From: Camellia lanceoleosa
Taxonomy: Eukaryota > Streptophyta > Magnoliopsida > Ericales > Theaceae
DNA length: 64,000 nucleotides
Assembly: GCA_025200525.1 (NCBI GenBank)
Contig: CM045761.1
Span: forward strand, 140,060,223 to 140,124,222
Reading direction: 5' to 3'
In this document: piece by piece, positions 36,638-48,900 of the stretch
Position numbering within the stretch: position 1 is the stretch's first letter
Layout of the letters: each line of letters opens with the position of its first letter
Program-made: the position numbers and the translations under genes
The notes under the pieces: model-generated
The model's input: only the letters and a program-made list of their open reading frames with translations
Told to the model about the DNA's origin: nothing
The model's database searches: none

Positions 36638-36932
36638 ACTACTTTAATAGATATGTGAGAAAATGAATGTTAAATAAAAGAAATTTAAAATGTAAAAAGT
36701 TAATATTTAAATATAAGAAAGCCTATATAGGCGTATGATATAAATGAATGTTAAACCTATGGTATTTTGAGTTGCCCTTGAGTAAACTACTTTAATAGAT
36801 ATGTGAGAAAATGAATGTTAAATAAAAGAAATTTAAAATGTAAAAAATTAATATTTAAATATAAGAAAACCTATATGGCATATGATATAAATGAATGTTA
36901 TAAACCTATGGTATTTTGAGTCGCCCTTGAGG
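36638..36932. repeat. 148-bp tandem duplication
   Basis: Two direct copies (36638-36785, 36786-36932) starting actactttaatagatatgtg and ending tattttgag(t/c)gcccttgag, almost identical. Confidence 0.9.
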
Positions 36933-36939
36933 TAACCTT

Positions 36940-37568
36940 CGGGTTGGTAGATGACTATTTTGTGGCAACAATACCACTTGGGTTAATAAATTCTATGTTA
37001 TTTTATAAGATCGAGTTACTTTAAATCAATTCTATGCAATTCTATAAGATTGAGTTACTCCCATTAACCGTCCCTCTGGTATGATTTTAATCATGATTGT
37101 CAAAAAAAGTTTAGTGGCTCTTGTGGTAAACTTTGTAATCACTATAAGAAAAAAGGTTATTTAAAGTGATTTTTTTTTTACGCAGCTATTGCCATCACAA
37201 AAACGTATTATTAGCATTGACAAAATAAGATGGTCACAACAAATACATTATAGTATTATTATTTGAGTTGGAAGACAATGCCGTCCCAAAAGATATATTA
37301 TTTGTGTCGGCGAAATTTTGCCATCTCAAAAAATGCAAAAAGAAATAAATAAATAAAAATTTTAAAAAAATGTATCAAAATGACATAATTTTATGTACCT
37401 AAAAATTAAAAAAAAAATTCTAAGTTTTCCCTAAATTTCCCCAATATTCTTCTCTCTCCTGCCTATTTTCATCTATTTTTTGCATCTGGATTTGGTGCCA
37501 TCGCGGAAAAAAAAACCATTTAAATGATCAAAACTACGTCATTTTGGAGACCCTATATATTCTTCTTT

Positions 37569-37618
<50 letters not shown>

Positions 37619-38640
37619 CCTAAATTGAATTTGTTCCTAAACAAGCTCTCTCTTCCCCATCTGTGGGTGACGCAACGGAATATATCACATGAGGTTAGAT
37701 ATCGTTCTAGCAAATGAAAAAAAAACCTTAAATTCACAAGAAAGAGAAAGAATTCTCATGAGAATGAATATTATGGCATTAAAAGTTATTTTGCTCTAAG
37801 GCATACATGCTTATTTATAATTAAAATAACAACAATGCTAAGTAGCTCAAAATTTTGTGGTTCATATGGCTCAAATCATTCAAAAGCGGCTGCTTTTGAG
37901 TGTAAAATGACGAAAAGCGCGTCGTTTTGTGATTTGAGTCATGTGAGCCAAAATTTTAACTACCAAACATTTTCCTTAAAATAAATAAAAATTCCAAAAA
38001 TAGAGAATTTGAGTTAAGCCCAAATTTGCATACTAGGAAACAATAGAAACATGCCAAAACAGATGGCTCTAAAAATTGCCTTCTCAGAATAAAGTTATTT
38101 TCAAAATGAAACTTTTCTAAAACGACAAAATCATAATTTGAAGGTCTAAATAAAGGAATTTGGCTAAAATTTACAGTTCATCATTACCGAGATGACAATG
38201 ACTTTGATTTAAAGCGTCGTATTTTATCAGACTACCAAATGTGAGATAATTTCGAAGCTGGCACAAAAGTGTCGCTGTTACCCTCAATTGGGCTTCTTCC
38301 TTGCCTTTTGCTGGTCCAATTGTTTCAAGAATTCCTTTGTTACTTGTTCTACATCAATGGGTCATCGATCTCAATCCCTAAAGTCACTCTGTATGTCCTT
38401 ACCACTATTGCCACCATCGTCAGCGTTCCTTGCCAACACATCTGATTGTATGTGAGTCCCATTACATTTTAAAATTTAAAATTTTATCTATTTTTATTTT
38501 TATTTTTAAATTACATGACAAGAGAGTTGTGTGTTACCTAGTTGAATTTGGGAAAAATAAAAAATTGACAGGTTACTTGCCATGATATTTTGAGTAAATT
38601 AAGATAGACTTTTTTAAGAGTCAATCTTTTTTCAATTAAA
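36940..38640. other. Noncoding interval with transposon remnants
   Basis: A CACTA-like terminus cactataagaaaa lies at 37140 without a visible partner. A poly-T run of about 45 fills 37570-37616. A small inverted-repeat element occupies 37834-37972. No gene; short phrases at 38280-38450 look exon-like but match nothing I recognise. Confidence 0.5.
37834..37972. mobile_element. Small foldback MITE
   Basis: Left arm aatgctaagtagctcaaaat pairs with a right arm ending tttaactaccaaacatt. Pairing extends through cat(a/g)tgactcaaatca and aaaacgacg-like cores. Confidence 0.6.
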
Positions 38641-38990
38641 AATGATGAGACATTGGCATAACAAATTGAGACAAAATTCATGCGATCAATAGAATTGCTC
38701 AGTAGAGGATTTGGAAGTCGACAATCACTCTCAAGAGTTGTTCAACCTTGTATTCTAAAATCAGCAAGATATTTTTAGTTCGACTTTGGATTCTAAAATC
38801 AGCAAGATATTTTAAATGATAGCTGTCATGGAAAATCATTTTGGCCACATTACTCATAGAGTGTGTGATTGGTCCCAAAAAGTGAGCATTGTCTCTATTC
38901 AAAATTATTGACCCATTACTTTGGACAATAAACAATTTGAATTTTGTAAGGTGTACGAACAAAATTTCACTCAACATCTTCGTGAAGGAA
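38640..38990. repeat. Right-arm inverted duplication block
   Basis: Reverse complement of about 9690-10060. See anchors listed for that block. Confidence 0.75.
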
Positions 38991-39147
38991 CTAGGAAGCA
39001 TGCAGAGAATCCAAAGAACATCCACAGAAATTCACCAACAATTGAAAAGAATATGCAATCATAGCAAACCAGGTAGATTTCAACTTGACGCCCATTTCTT
39101 TTGCTTCAATGAGAGTTGTGTCTGTAATCAGGAATAGATAATGTACT

Positions 39148-39634
39148 TAGGGATGGCCATTTTAGCCCAATCCATGGGGTTCACACCCAATTCGAACGGG
39201 GCAAATATTACCCGATTCGACACTTATGCGGGGTAGGAGTGGATTACATTTTGATCCCCCAAACGTGGGTTGGGTGGGGTGGGGTGGGGCGGGCATAAGG
39301 ATTGCCTTCCCCGAGCTAAACCCGACCCAATATAATTAATAATATATATATAAATAATTAGACATAAGAAAATCTTAAAAGTAGAGAAACCTAAAAATGG
39401 TGTATGATTTTGTACATATTCTTGTTTGGAATATGGAATGTGTATGAGGAAGAAATGTGGTATGTTTGAGTTTTTTTCCTTGTTGGTCCCATTTTTTTTG
39501 GCAATTGCAAATGTGATCGGGTATTCATAAGGACAAGGGCGACATTGAAATATTCCACCCATAGCGGGGGTGCGGTTTTGTCGATGGGATGGGGAGGACA
39601 ATTTCGCTCCAAACCCGTCCCGTGGTCATCCCTA
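39148..39634. mobile_element. hAT-like non-autonomous element
   Basis: Ends tagggatggcca and tggtcatcccta form a TIR typical of hAT elements. The flanking 8-mers aatgtact (39140-39147) and tatgcact (39635-39642) agree at 6 of 8 positions. The subterminal regions are GC-rich (gggtggggtgggg). Confidence 0.7.
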
Positions 39635-39639
39635 TATGC

Positions 39640-39969
39640 ACTAAAATTCAAATTGCTAAGATTTTGTTATTTACAAACTTCACCCATTACATTATATAAT
39701 TATATTTGTACCCCCGAAATTTTTTTGGGGCCTTTCATGTTGTGTGTTGAAAATTATTAGAGGGGATTATATTTACACCTAAACAATCATTAAGTATTCT
39801 TAATTTCTAAGTACACTATTTAATTATTTTAAATTTTATTTTACTCTCATTACATCTTATTATTTTTTTCAAATTACCCTCAAGGTAAACCCAAATAATA
39901 CATAATAAACAAACTGAAAAAACTAAATTATTTCAAAAACTTTTCAATATAGAAAATAATTCTCAAATA

Positions 39970-40010
<41 letters not shown>

Positions 40011-42330
40011 AAACTTATAAGCACATAAGCATTATAAATATAGAAAAAAAACCCAAACTTTTACATAAGTATTATAAAACTTTTCAATACAGAAAAAAAA
40101 AATTACATTATAATTATCCACAAGAATGCTCGTGAAAAAGTAAAAACCAAACTTATGAGCACATAAGTATCAGACACTAACAAGAAAGAGTAGTTCTCAA
40201 ATAATGTACTATTTAAATGATAAAATAAGAACAACTCTAATAATATGTTATTGTTAATCTAACTACTGAACCCTTTAATTTTTGTCAAAAAAACGATATA
40301 GAAAATAATTGATGGTGCTCTACAAAAATTGTGAAGCCCCTTTATATGAATACTTACCTCCTTTTTAATGGGTTGCTTTAAAAAACTATTTTAATTATTA
40401 TTCTCATCCATTATTTAATTTTGTTCAAACTTTCTTCTAGGGTTTAGGGTTTCAAAATAATAAAAAATAATGATCTTGACGATGATGGTGAGTTTTTGAA
40501 GGATGGATTGGAGTTTTGAAGGAAGAAAGAAGAAGAAAAAGAAGAAGAAGAAAAAGAAGAAATAACTTTGATATCTTGGGAAAGAAGATACAGAGATTTG
40601 AATAGGAATAACTGATTAGGGTGTACCATGAGAAAAACAAAAGAAAAATTGTTTTTGAGTTTAATATGTATTGTCTTTATTAATAAATTCATATTAAGAT
40701 ATAATATAAATTAAAATTTATGAATTTAAATTGGGCATAGTAAGACATATTTTGGATTTAAATAAAATTCCCTAAATTCATATTAAAATATAATATAAAT
40801 TTAAATTAAGCATACTAACACATATTTTTTATTCAAACAAAATCCCCTAATATTACAACGACTTAAATATTTTGGGGCCTAGGCCCAAGAAAGAACCTTG
40901 CTCGTCTTGGGCCAGGGCCAGTCTTAAATGCTTTCAGACGTAGGTCAACCTGATTGCTAGAGCAAACTGATGGCTCCAATCAAAGAAAGATGAACCCAAA
41001 AAATTCCTACAGTCACGAGTGTGTGGACAAGTCTTTCTAAAAAATGGATTCAAATTCCACTCTTTAATTTCCGACCCCGAAGTTTATAATTTGAATCCAT
41101 TTTTATTTTGTAAGGAAAAAAAAAAATGACATGTTGAATAAATTGCTTAAGAAACGTTCCAAAATTGCCTAAAAACTAAGGCTATTCGCGGTTCAGATTT
41201 GGACGGTTTACGGATCGGTTTGGATCCGCCCACATCTATGTGGTTTGGGAAAAAGACAACCGGCAACCGCCCGCAGTGCGGTTTGCGGTTTGTATAGATA
41301 GGGTTCGCGGATGTGCGGGTGGTTGGGGGCGGTTTGCGGATTGGACTTTTTTCTTCAAAAATTTATTTTTGAATCTTATTTTTTTTTCCATTTTGTAAAT
41401 ATTTATTTTGAGCCATTTTCTCTCCATTTTCTAAAATGCTCCAACATTAATAATTAATTAATTAAAACTTATAAAATTAAAAATACAACAAAATCAATTT
41501 GTAACACAAACAAATCATTCAAAATTTTAAATCAAATCATAAACTAACACAAGCATATATTTCAAAATCTTAAACTAGAACTCCATATTCATTAAGGAAT
41601 TTAAAATTCCAAATCACACTTCATTTGGGACAAGTTCAGTTATGTAACAATAATAATATGATCAGTATTTATTAAGTTTCAATTGATATAATACTATTAG
41701 CAAATGTATGCTAGAGTAAGTTCAAAGAATAAATGGTGTTTTGGTTTAGGCAAAAATATGTAGGTGGGATATATGAATGAAATCAATAGTTAAGATAAAA
41801 AAAAATATAAATATAAATATAAATATAAAAATAAAATAAGTGCGGCGGGTTCTTGTGGGTGCGAGTTAAACACGCAATCCGCCAATAACCACAAACATGC
41901 TATATTTCAAAGCGCATCCGCCGCATTGTGTTTATAAACAACCCATTTGTATGCAGGTTGGGCGGGTTGGGCGGTTTTTGCAGATCGGATAAACTGTTGC
42001 CCATCTCTACTAAAATGAAATGTGTCGTGGTGGGCTTTGAACTTTCATATCATAATTAAGCCATTTCTATCATAATCTCATCGTGTTTGCATATTCTAAA
42101 TGTTTATTCAAATCAAGTTAATATTTTTTTTAGAAATATTTTAAAATTTTCAAAAAAACATAAAACTAGTAGAATTTCTGAATTTTTTTTTTTTTAATTT
42201 TTAAAATACTTTTGCAAATTTAGTCTTACAATGCTTTTGTTCAAATTCATCAACTTCACATTTAAACCAACTTCAATGCAATGTATTGAGATGGAAAATG
42301 GAGTTGTTTGTATTAATGTCCAGAAAATGA
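39640..42330. repeat. Right-arm inverted duplication blocks (39640-39760, 40850-42330)
   Basis: Reverse complements of 8990-9115 and 4050-5170, in the mirrored order. The part between (39770-40850) contains a poly-A run (39970-40008). It also holds sequence resembling 5180-5390 and 6270-6400 in direct orientation, so a second dispersed repeat is mixed in. No gene. Confidence 0.75.
41177..42009. mobile_element. hAT-like non-autonomous element with empty paralogous site
   Basis: Ends taaggctattcg and gcccatctcta; flanking 8-mers ctaaaaac and ctaaaatg. Subterminal GC-rich repeats (gcggtttgcgg, gggcgggttggg). The mirrored sequence near 4865-4885 lacks it. Confidence 0.65.
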
Positions 42331-42339
42331 TTTTTGGGT

Positions 42340-44050
42340 TAGTAAGCAGCATAGATTGTTTCTTGGACTAGAGCGTCGACAAGAACGAGTGTGACAAATG
42401 AAACTAAAAATCATGGGTAATGAAAAATTATTACATAGGTTCATCACATATCTTATATGGTATGTTCTTACAATTTTATTAGTTATATATCTATTATTTC
42501 TTATTTTTTCTCCTATATATTACATAAAATAACCAAGAGTACACAACTTAATTGGAATTTTTGAAAGACAAGATAATTCCTCCGTGGGTAATACACCATT
42601 TCAAAACTTAGAATCATGGGTAATAGACGATTGTGTTTTAAACTTGAATGGTTGAATTATACGATTTGGTGACAAGTTTCCGTCTAGGAAAGGCATAACA
42701 AGATAATTGGGACATTTGGCCTAATAGTTGTGTAATACCCTTTGTAGTGTGAAGTATCGAGTTCAACTCGTATGGAGAAGAGTTTGATACCCTTTTAGTG
42801 ATAATTTATTTGGTTGTTGGACTTGGGCTTGGTCTTGGTATATATTATTGGTTGCGTTAGGCTTTATTGACTTTCTTGTTATTGTGGACTAGTAGTCCAT
42901 TTAATGATGTAAAAATTTTAACTTTTATAAATTTGTTTAGCTTGAAAGTGGTAGAAAGTAGAAGAAAATTAATTTTCGTATAAAATCCATATTAGCATTA
43001 TAACCAGTGGCGTAACTAGGAATTCAATGAAGAGAGAGCACAAATTAATGACAACATTGATTTTTTTTCCCTGTAATAAATAACAATAAGATATTACTAA
43101 ACTTAAATATTAAGAGTCCATTTGGATAAATGTGAATTTTTAATTAAAGGATTTGAGATTAAATTTTATATAAATATTGGAGATTAACTATTTTATAGGT
43201 AGATTGGAAAATTAAAAAAGAAGATAAGTTGAGATAGAAATAATATATTTTAGTAGAGAAATTATATAAAGCATACCACAAAAAAAAAATGTCTATCATA
43301 TGTCGCAATTATGATCTTCGTGGTCTTTAGTTATGACACATTATAGTGTTAGATATAATTTAGTTATAACTTCTTGCGGTTGCTATTTTGGTTATGACTA
43401 TATCAAGTAATAGTTAGTTATGACTCATTTTGATATTGGTTATGACCTATTGTAATTTTTTTATTTTTTTATTTTTATAATTGAAATTGTGTTGCTTGAT
43501 TATGATTTATATAGTGGTCATTTAGTTATGAATGGAAAGAAACACATGAAGGATAAACTCTACGTGTCAAATGCAACTAACAATCCAATAAATTTCATAT
43601 CTTCATTGAGATTAATTAAGTTCGTATATCAATAATGATAGTCACCATTGTATTGAAATTTTCATAAATAATAATTTAATTTATCATAATCTCTTTACTT
43701 TCAATCAAAACAACTATTATTATCCTCATAATTTTAAAGATGTCATTGACATTTCACTTTAAATAATATTTTTATATATTTTTATTTAAAATATTTTCTT
43801 TATGTTTGAAAAAAAAATTTCAAAATCCAAAGGGGCACGTGACCCCCGGACCCCATGTGGCCGCCAATTGTAACTAATTTTGAATTTCTTCTACGAAAAA
43901 TAAAAGAAAGAGCAAGAAAATTTGTTAATTATTTATAACTAAACTTTTAAATTTCTTCATTATAAAATTTTCATCTTACTCAAATACTTGCAAGAAAATA
44001 AATATATATTTTTTATTTCTGTTTTTCAATGTTTACTAAATTTTCTTTCA
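42340..44050. other. Noncoding interval of the right arm without a left counterpart
   Basis: No gene. The patch 43320-43530 repeats agttatgac-like phrases about eight times. This stretch sits opposite the AT-rich island 2234-3802 but does not align with it. Confidence 0.5.
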
Positions 44051-44458
44051 AATCAAATGGAGCCTGGAGAAATATTATGGCGGAAAATTCTTATCCAAGT
44101 CTTTTAAACCATTTTTGCTTGGAAAAATCGTTATCCTTGTGCAAAAAATACAAATCCTTATCCAAAGACAGCAAAATTTTAAAGCTCTACACATCAATAC
44201 TTTTCCATGAATTCAAATGACTCATTCAGCTATTGGCCCATGGGTGGCCGAGGAGACAAATGTTAACTGGAAATTTTAAAATAAAATAAAATAAATAAAT
44301 AAATAATGCTTGAATAAACAAAATTTTGATCACTAGACACAAAAATAGTGGGATCAATAATAAATACAAGTGGGGAACTCATATTTTTGTGTCAGGTGAT
44401 AAGAATTTCCAAGTAAAACTTAAAAAATGAAAGAGAAGAGAATAAAAATAAATTAAGC

Positions 44459-44695
44459 CTTCGTTTGCTAATGACTTTTTAGTTGATTTTTTTAATTTTT
44501 TTGACTTTTTTAGCTTGAGACTTTTTTAGTCATTTGGTATTCTTGTTTGGCTTTTTAGCTTTGAAATGGTGTATTTTTTTTTTTTTTGTTTTGTTTTTTT
44601 TTTTTTTTTGCTTATTTTGTGATTTTGTGATTTTTTGATTTTTTTTTTTTGTCCTTTTGTACTTATTTAGCCCAAAAGAAAAACCAAACATCAGT
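44459..44695. mobile_element. Tourist-like MITE, absent from the left arm
   Basis: Starts gccttcgtttgc after TAA and ends accaaacatca. The mirrored left copy near 1800-1812 (gaacgaacttaattt) runs through without it. T-rich interior with gactttttta repeats, similar to 33987-34215. Confidence 0.65.
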
Positions 44696-44823
44696 TCGTT
44701 CATGGTGTGAATGTCTAGTAGATGAGAAGGAAAATATGATGACTAATTCAAAGAAAGTGGCCCTCTCATGAAGGTCCAAGGACATAACTAAAAATAAAAA
44801 ATAAAAAAAGTCCAATTAGTATA

Positions 44824-45902
44824 TGTAAGAGGAACTAATTTGAGCTCATTAAATAAATTAGGCCCAAGGTCCAAGATTGGTGGGCAAATTTATCACAAAT
44901 CCAAAATTGGTGGGCGGATTTATCGCCGTCAAGCGGGTGAATGGCTCTAAGCCTCGAAGGGTTCGGATCCACGAACCTAGAGACTTACTCGGGCAGGACT
45001 CGAAAGGGTATTAAAAGCCTAGAGCTCCGAGGCACTCGGACTCGAAAGGGTTCGGATCCACGAACCTAGAGGTCCGAAGCACTTGACTTCGAACGGATTC
45101 AGACACAATCTAGAAGTCACTCCGTTAATGAGTCCCAAAACACTTGCGGGCTCGGAGCTTTCCGGGATCTACACACCAGAACCATGGGCGTAATGGAGTT
45201 CGAACAAAGGACCCGATCCGGGGCGGTGAGTGGAGATAAATTCACTCTTCAGTTAAACTAGCCTATACCCGGGTCGAGGTGGCACGATCTAGGGGGTCCC
45301 TAAGACTCGGCAATATTTGCGGCAGGGCGTTCTCTTGAACTACCCCTGACCCTTATGTGGCAGGACGTCCTCTGGGACTACCCCTGACCCTTTGGGATGA
45401 TTGGGGATCATTGGTTAGGTGTGGCTAAAAAGAAGGGTTCGCCGAGGGGTTGATCTCCTCTTCGGGGTTTTTCTCATCCTCGGAGAGGTCACCTCCTCGG
45501 ACAAGGTGGTTAGAGAGAATATTCCCCATGTGCCTTGCACATGGGCTCCATCATACATCATGAGGTGCCTATAAATAGCACCCACCCATAGCTTTACAAG
45601 GGATGGATTTTGGAGATTTTTCAACTCTTGGGAAAGAACTAATTTTCCCTCTCCATTATCAACCTTGAGAGTGAAAGTGGGAGATCCATGGGAGAGCCTT
45701 GCCATTATTCTCTCTCTAGCCATTTTGCCTTCTTCTTCACCCAATCTCTTATCTCCATCATCTCCTTTATTTTTGTGTTCCTAAGTTGAGATTATTGAAG
45801 AATCTAAGCCTCTCATCATATTCTAGTGAATTCGAAGTTGTTCTTCAAGGATCTTCGAAGATTTTCGAATTTTCCAACTCCTTTCTTGAACCCTTTCATA
45901 CA
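44824..45902 (+). repeat. 5' LTR of the Tat-like element
   Basis: 1079 bp, TG...CA. TATA box TATAAATA at 45570-45577 is a likely promoter. Differs from the 3' LTR by scattered substitutions and indels concentrated in the first 150 bp. Confidence 0.95.
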
Positions 45903-45904
45903 TT

Positions 45905-45922
45905 TGGCGACTCTGCTGGGGA
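45905..45922 (+). promoter_or_regulatory. Primer-binding site
   Basis: tggcgactctgctgggga begins two bases after the 5' LTR, where the tRNA primer anneals. Similar sites in Tat/Ogre elements are assigned to an Arg tRNA; I could not check this match. Confidence 0.75.
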
Positions 45923-45977
45923 GGCGGATTGGTTAAAGGTCTCAACGAGATCTGGAATCCACACAACTCCAACAAGG

Positions 45978-48900
45978 ATGGCGGGAGAAGATAAAGTTCA
46001 CCAGCAAGGATCCTCTAATGGTGGTGATGACAGGACCATAGCTCCAGATCAACCACTTTTGCTTGAAGCCATTCAAGGACTTCAAAATACTCAGCAAGAG
46101 ATTCTCACCACTCTTCAGAATCTCACTCACACCATGTTGGTGATGAGTTCTAATTTTGCACCGGCACCAAACGGAAATCAAGCTGGTGGTGGAGCCATTC
46201 CTGCCGGAGTGCAAAATCAAATCCAAGGAGAAGTAGGCACCAATCAGCCCATGGCTCATGGCAACATGGCCACAGTAACACATGCTCAAACCGTAGTAGG
46301 CGGCAGCAGTTTGCCTACGCCCGGGCTCTATGGCGTGCCAAGCCAAGATCCAATGGTGACTAGAGGAGGTTCTGGTGTAATGAATGGGGCTCCGGCGACT
46401 GTTGGTGTCCAGGCAAATACAAGGGGCATGATGGCGCAAAAGGGAGCTCTGCCCGTACCTAATCTTGTTACGCCACCAATGAATGTTACTCAAACACCAA
46501 GCGGGCCTCCTTTGGTACCAACAACAAATTTGCAAGCACAACCCGGTATAGCGGCGCCGTGCGGTGGACTTTACGGGCCTCAATCCAATGTCCCATCACC
46601 AACTGGCTTGTCTATAGGCGCTGATGGCCGATATCGTCAAATGTCCTCACCAATGATGAATTCGCAGCACCAAAATGGCCAAGTCGCCCCTAGCTCAGTC
46701 TTCGGATCCATAAGCCAAGTTCCAGGAATACCACCATCAAACTCTCTCCATAGCAGCTTTCACTCGCCGATGTGCAAGCCATGTTCGATCTCGAGCGAGG
46801 CAAGAGGACTTTACCCTCTTTGCACGATCCGGATGTCAAGCGCCTTACCCTATTGAGGTCTTTGAGTTATCCATACCCGAGGGGTATACCATGCCAGTTC
46901 ATTAAATTCGATGGCAAACAAGGAAATGGCCGAGAACATGTTGTGCGATTCATCAAGACTCTGGGTATTCATGGTCCAAACCATGTCTTCCGGCTGAGAG
47001 AATTCTCTAAGTCCCTCACTGACCGAGCATATAGTTGGTACGTCAATTTGGCCCCAAACTCTGTCCGAAGTTGGGAGGAAATGGTTAACAAATTCCACTC
47101 TAAGTTCTTTCAAGTGGCGGAGAAGGTGACCACACTTACATTGTGTAAAGAAAAGCAGCAAGAAAGTGAAGACATCCTTGACTACGTCAAAAGGTTTCAG
47201 GACAAGGCTGTGGATTGCCATGAAGTAGTAGAAGAGAGTTTTCTGGTTCAAATCTGTCTAGAGGGGGCATTGAGTAGGTACAAAATGTTTCTAGTTAATC
47301 ACAAGCTACCCACATTCTCGGCACTAATAGAAGCAGCTCGGAACATTAGCATTCCTCAATCTCAGGAGTCCGGATTTAAGGCCAGTTACAAGACTAGCTT
47401 CAAATCGTCTCATGGACCTATTGTTGCTGCTGCCTCTGCCCCAGATACCCGAAAGTCACAAGAAGGAGGTCATAGAGGCCAGAAGAGAAAGCAATATAAT
47501 GGTGAAAAGGGAAATGTCTCTTATCCATGTGGAATCGAGGAAGTAAAAGCTCTGGTTAAGGAATGGGTGGCCGACGAAGAGCTAAAATTTCCTTATGTTG
47601 AAGGAATGCCATCAAAAAAGGACCGTGAGAGCCCTGAATTTTGTGTCTTCCACCGTACATTGAAACATCCGACAGAGAAGTGTTGGACACTTAGGAAAAT
47701 CTTCAGAGATAAAGTCGAGGTAGACGAATTGAGGTTCAAAAAGCAAGGGACTCAAGACATCCGAGAACAACCGTATCCTCAACATTGAGACAAGGGCAAG
47801 AATGTTGCTATGATAGCTTATGAAGGCCCGATGATTGAGGCTATTGCCAATCTTGATGACGATGATTATTATCTGGACGACATCCTCGAGCCAGAGGGTG
47901 AACAAGTTTACTATGGAAGTGCTCTCGATCTAGAGGGCAAAACATTTATGACTTATGGCGAAGATCCCTTTGATCTAGAAGGAAGAGAAGAGTACTATGG
48001 AAGAGGAGGACACCATGTTTATGTGGCATCTTATTTTGAAGAGACCGAGGAGATGGTTAACTACGAGCCTCCAAGAGTGGAAAAAGATCCGGATCACTAT
48101 GCCAAAACCCTACAAGATTGTGTAAAGTTCAAGCAATTCTTCGACCAGCTTGGGCTTTCCAGGGAGGCAAGAACAGAAATCACCAAGTCTATCATCAATA
48201 TAGCTGAGGCACACCATGAGGAATGCATGTCGACCGAGGGATCTATTCCGAGGAAGGCAAAAGAGCAATCTAGTGCCATTACTTTCTCCGAGGCTGACCG
48301 AAAGTATCCTTTTTCTCATAATTGCCCGCTTTATGTGACTGCTTTTATTAATGGGGTTGAGTTTAAAAGGGCCTTTCTAGATAGTGGAGCCTCTATCAAC
48401 ATTATGACTCGCGCTACTCTAGAAAAGGCCAGAATCTCTGAAGAACGCATTGTGAAGCAGCCGATAGTCATCACTGGCTTCGGTGGAGAAAGGAGAGTTA
48501 CTATCGGATGCGTAACAGTTGATTTAGCCGTCGGAGAGATTCGCTCGGCCACCAAGTTCCATATTATCGATTCCGAGGCAAATTATCATATCATTCTAGG
48601 GAGGACCTGGATGCATAGATATGGGGCTGTACCATCGAGTTATCATCAGTGTGTTAAGGCTAAATGGGGAAAGAAGACAGTGACAATTCAGGCTACAGAA
48701 AGGCCTTTCGAGACCCATGAAGCTCATTATTCTGATGCCATCTACTTCACCGAATTGGCTGTCGAAGAAGTTCCTACCACCTCTAAGCCTCGGGGGGTCA
48801 AAATTCCTCGTTGTGAGGATATCAAAGATGACAAGGAGCTAAGGGCAGAATCAAGTAAACGGGTGATGTCTAGACCAGAAAGTCCACCTATTCCTCGGAA

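Noticed and set aside
37140..37152. CACTA transposon
   Set aside because: Only one terminus-like 13-mer; no opposite end, target duplication or transposase seen, so not called as an element.
45415..45744. 109-codon minus-strand ORF in the 5' LTR (a truncated twin at 60260-60451)
   Set aside because: It lies wholly within the LTR, crosses the TATA box region and has no domain; it appears in both LTRs only because they are copies.
45942..46583. 213-codon minus-strand ORF under gag
   Set aside because: Shadow of the sense gag frame; no recognisable domain and composition typical of an antisense reading.
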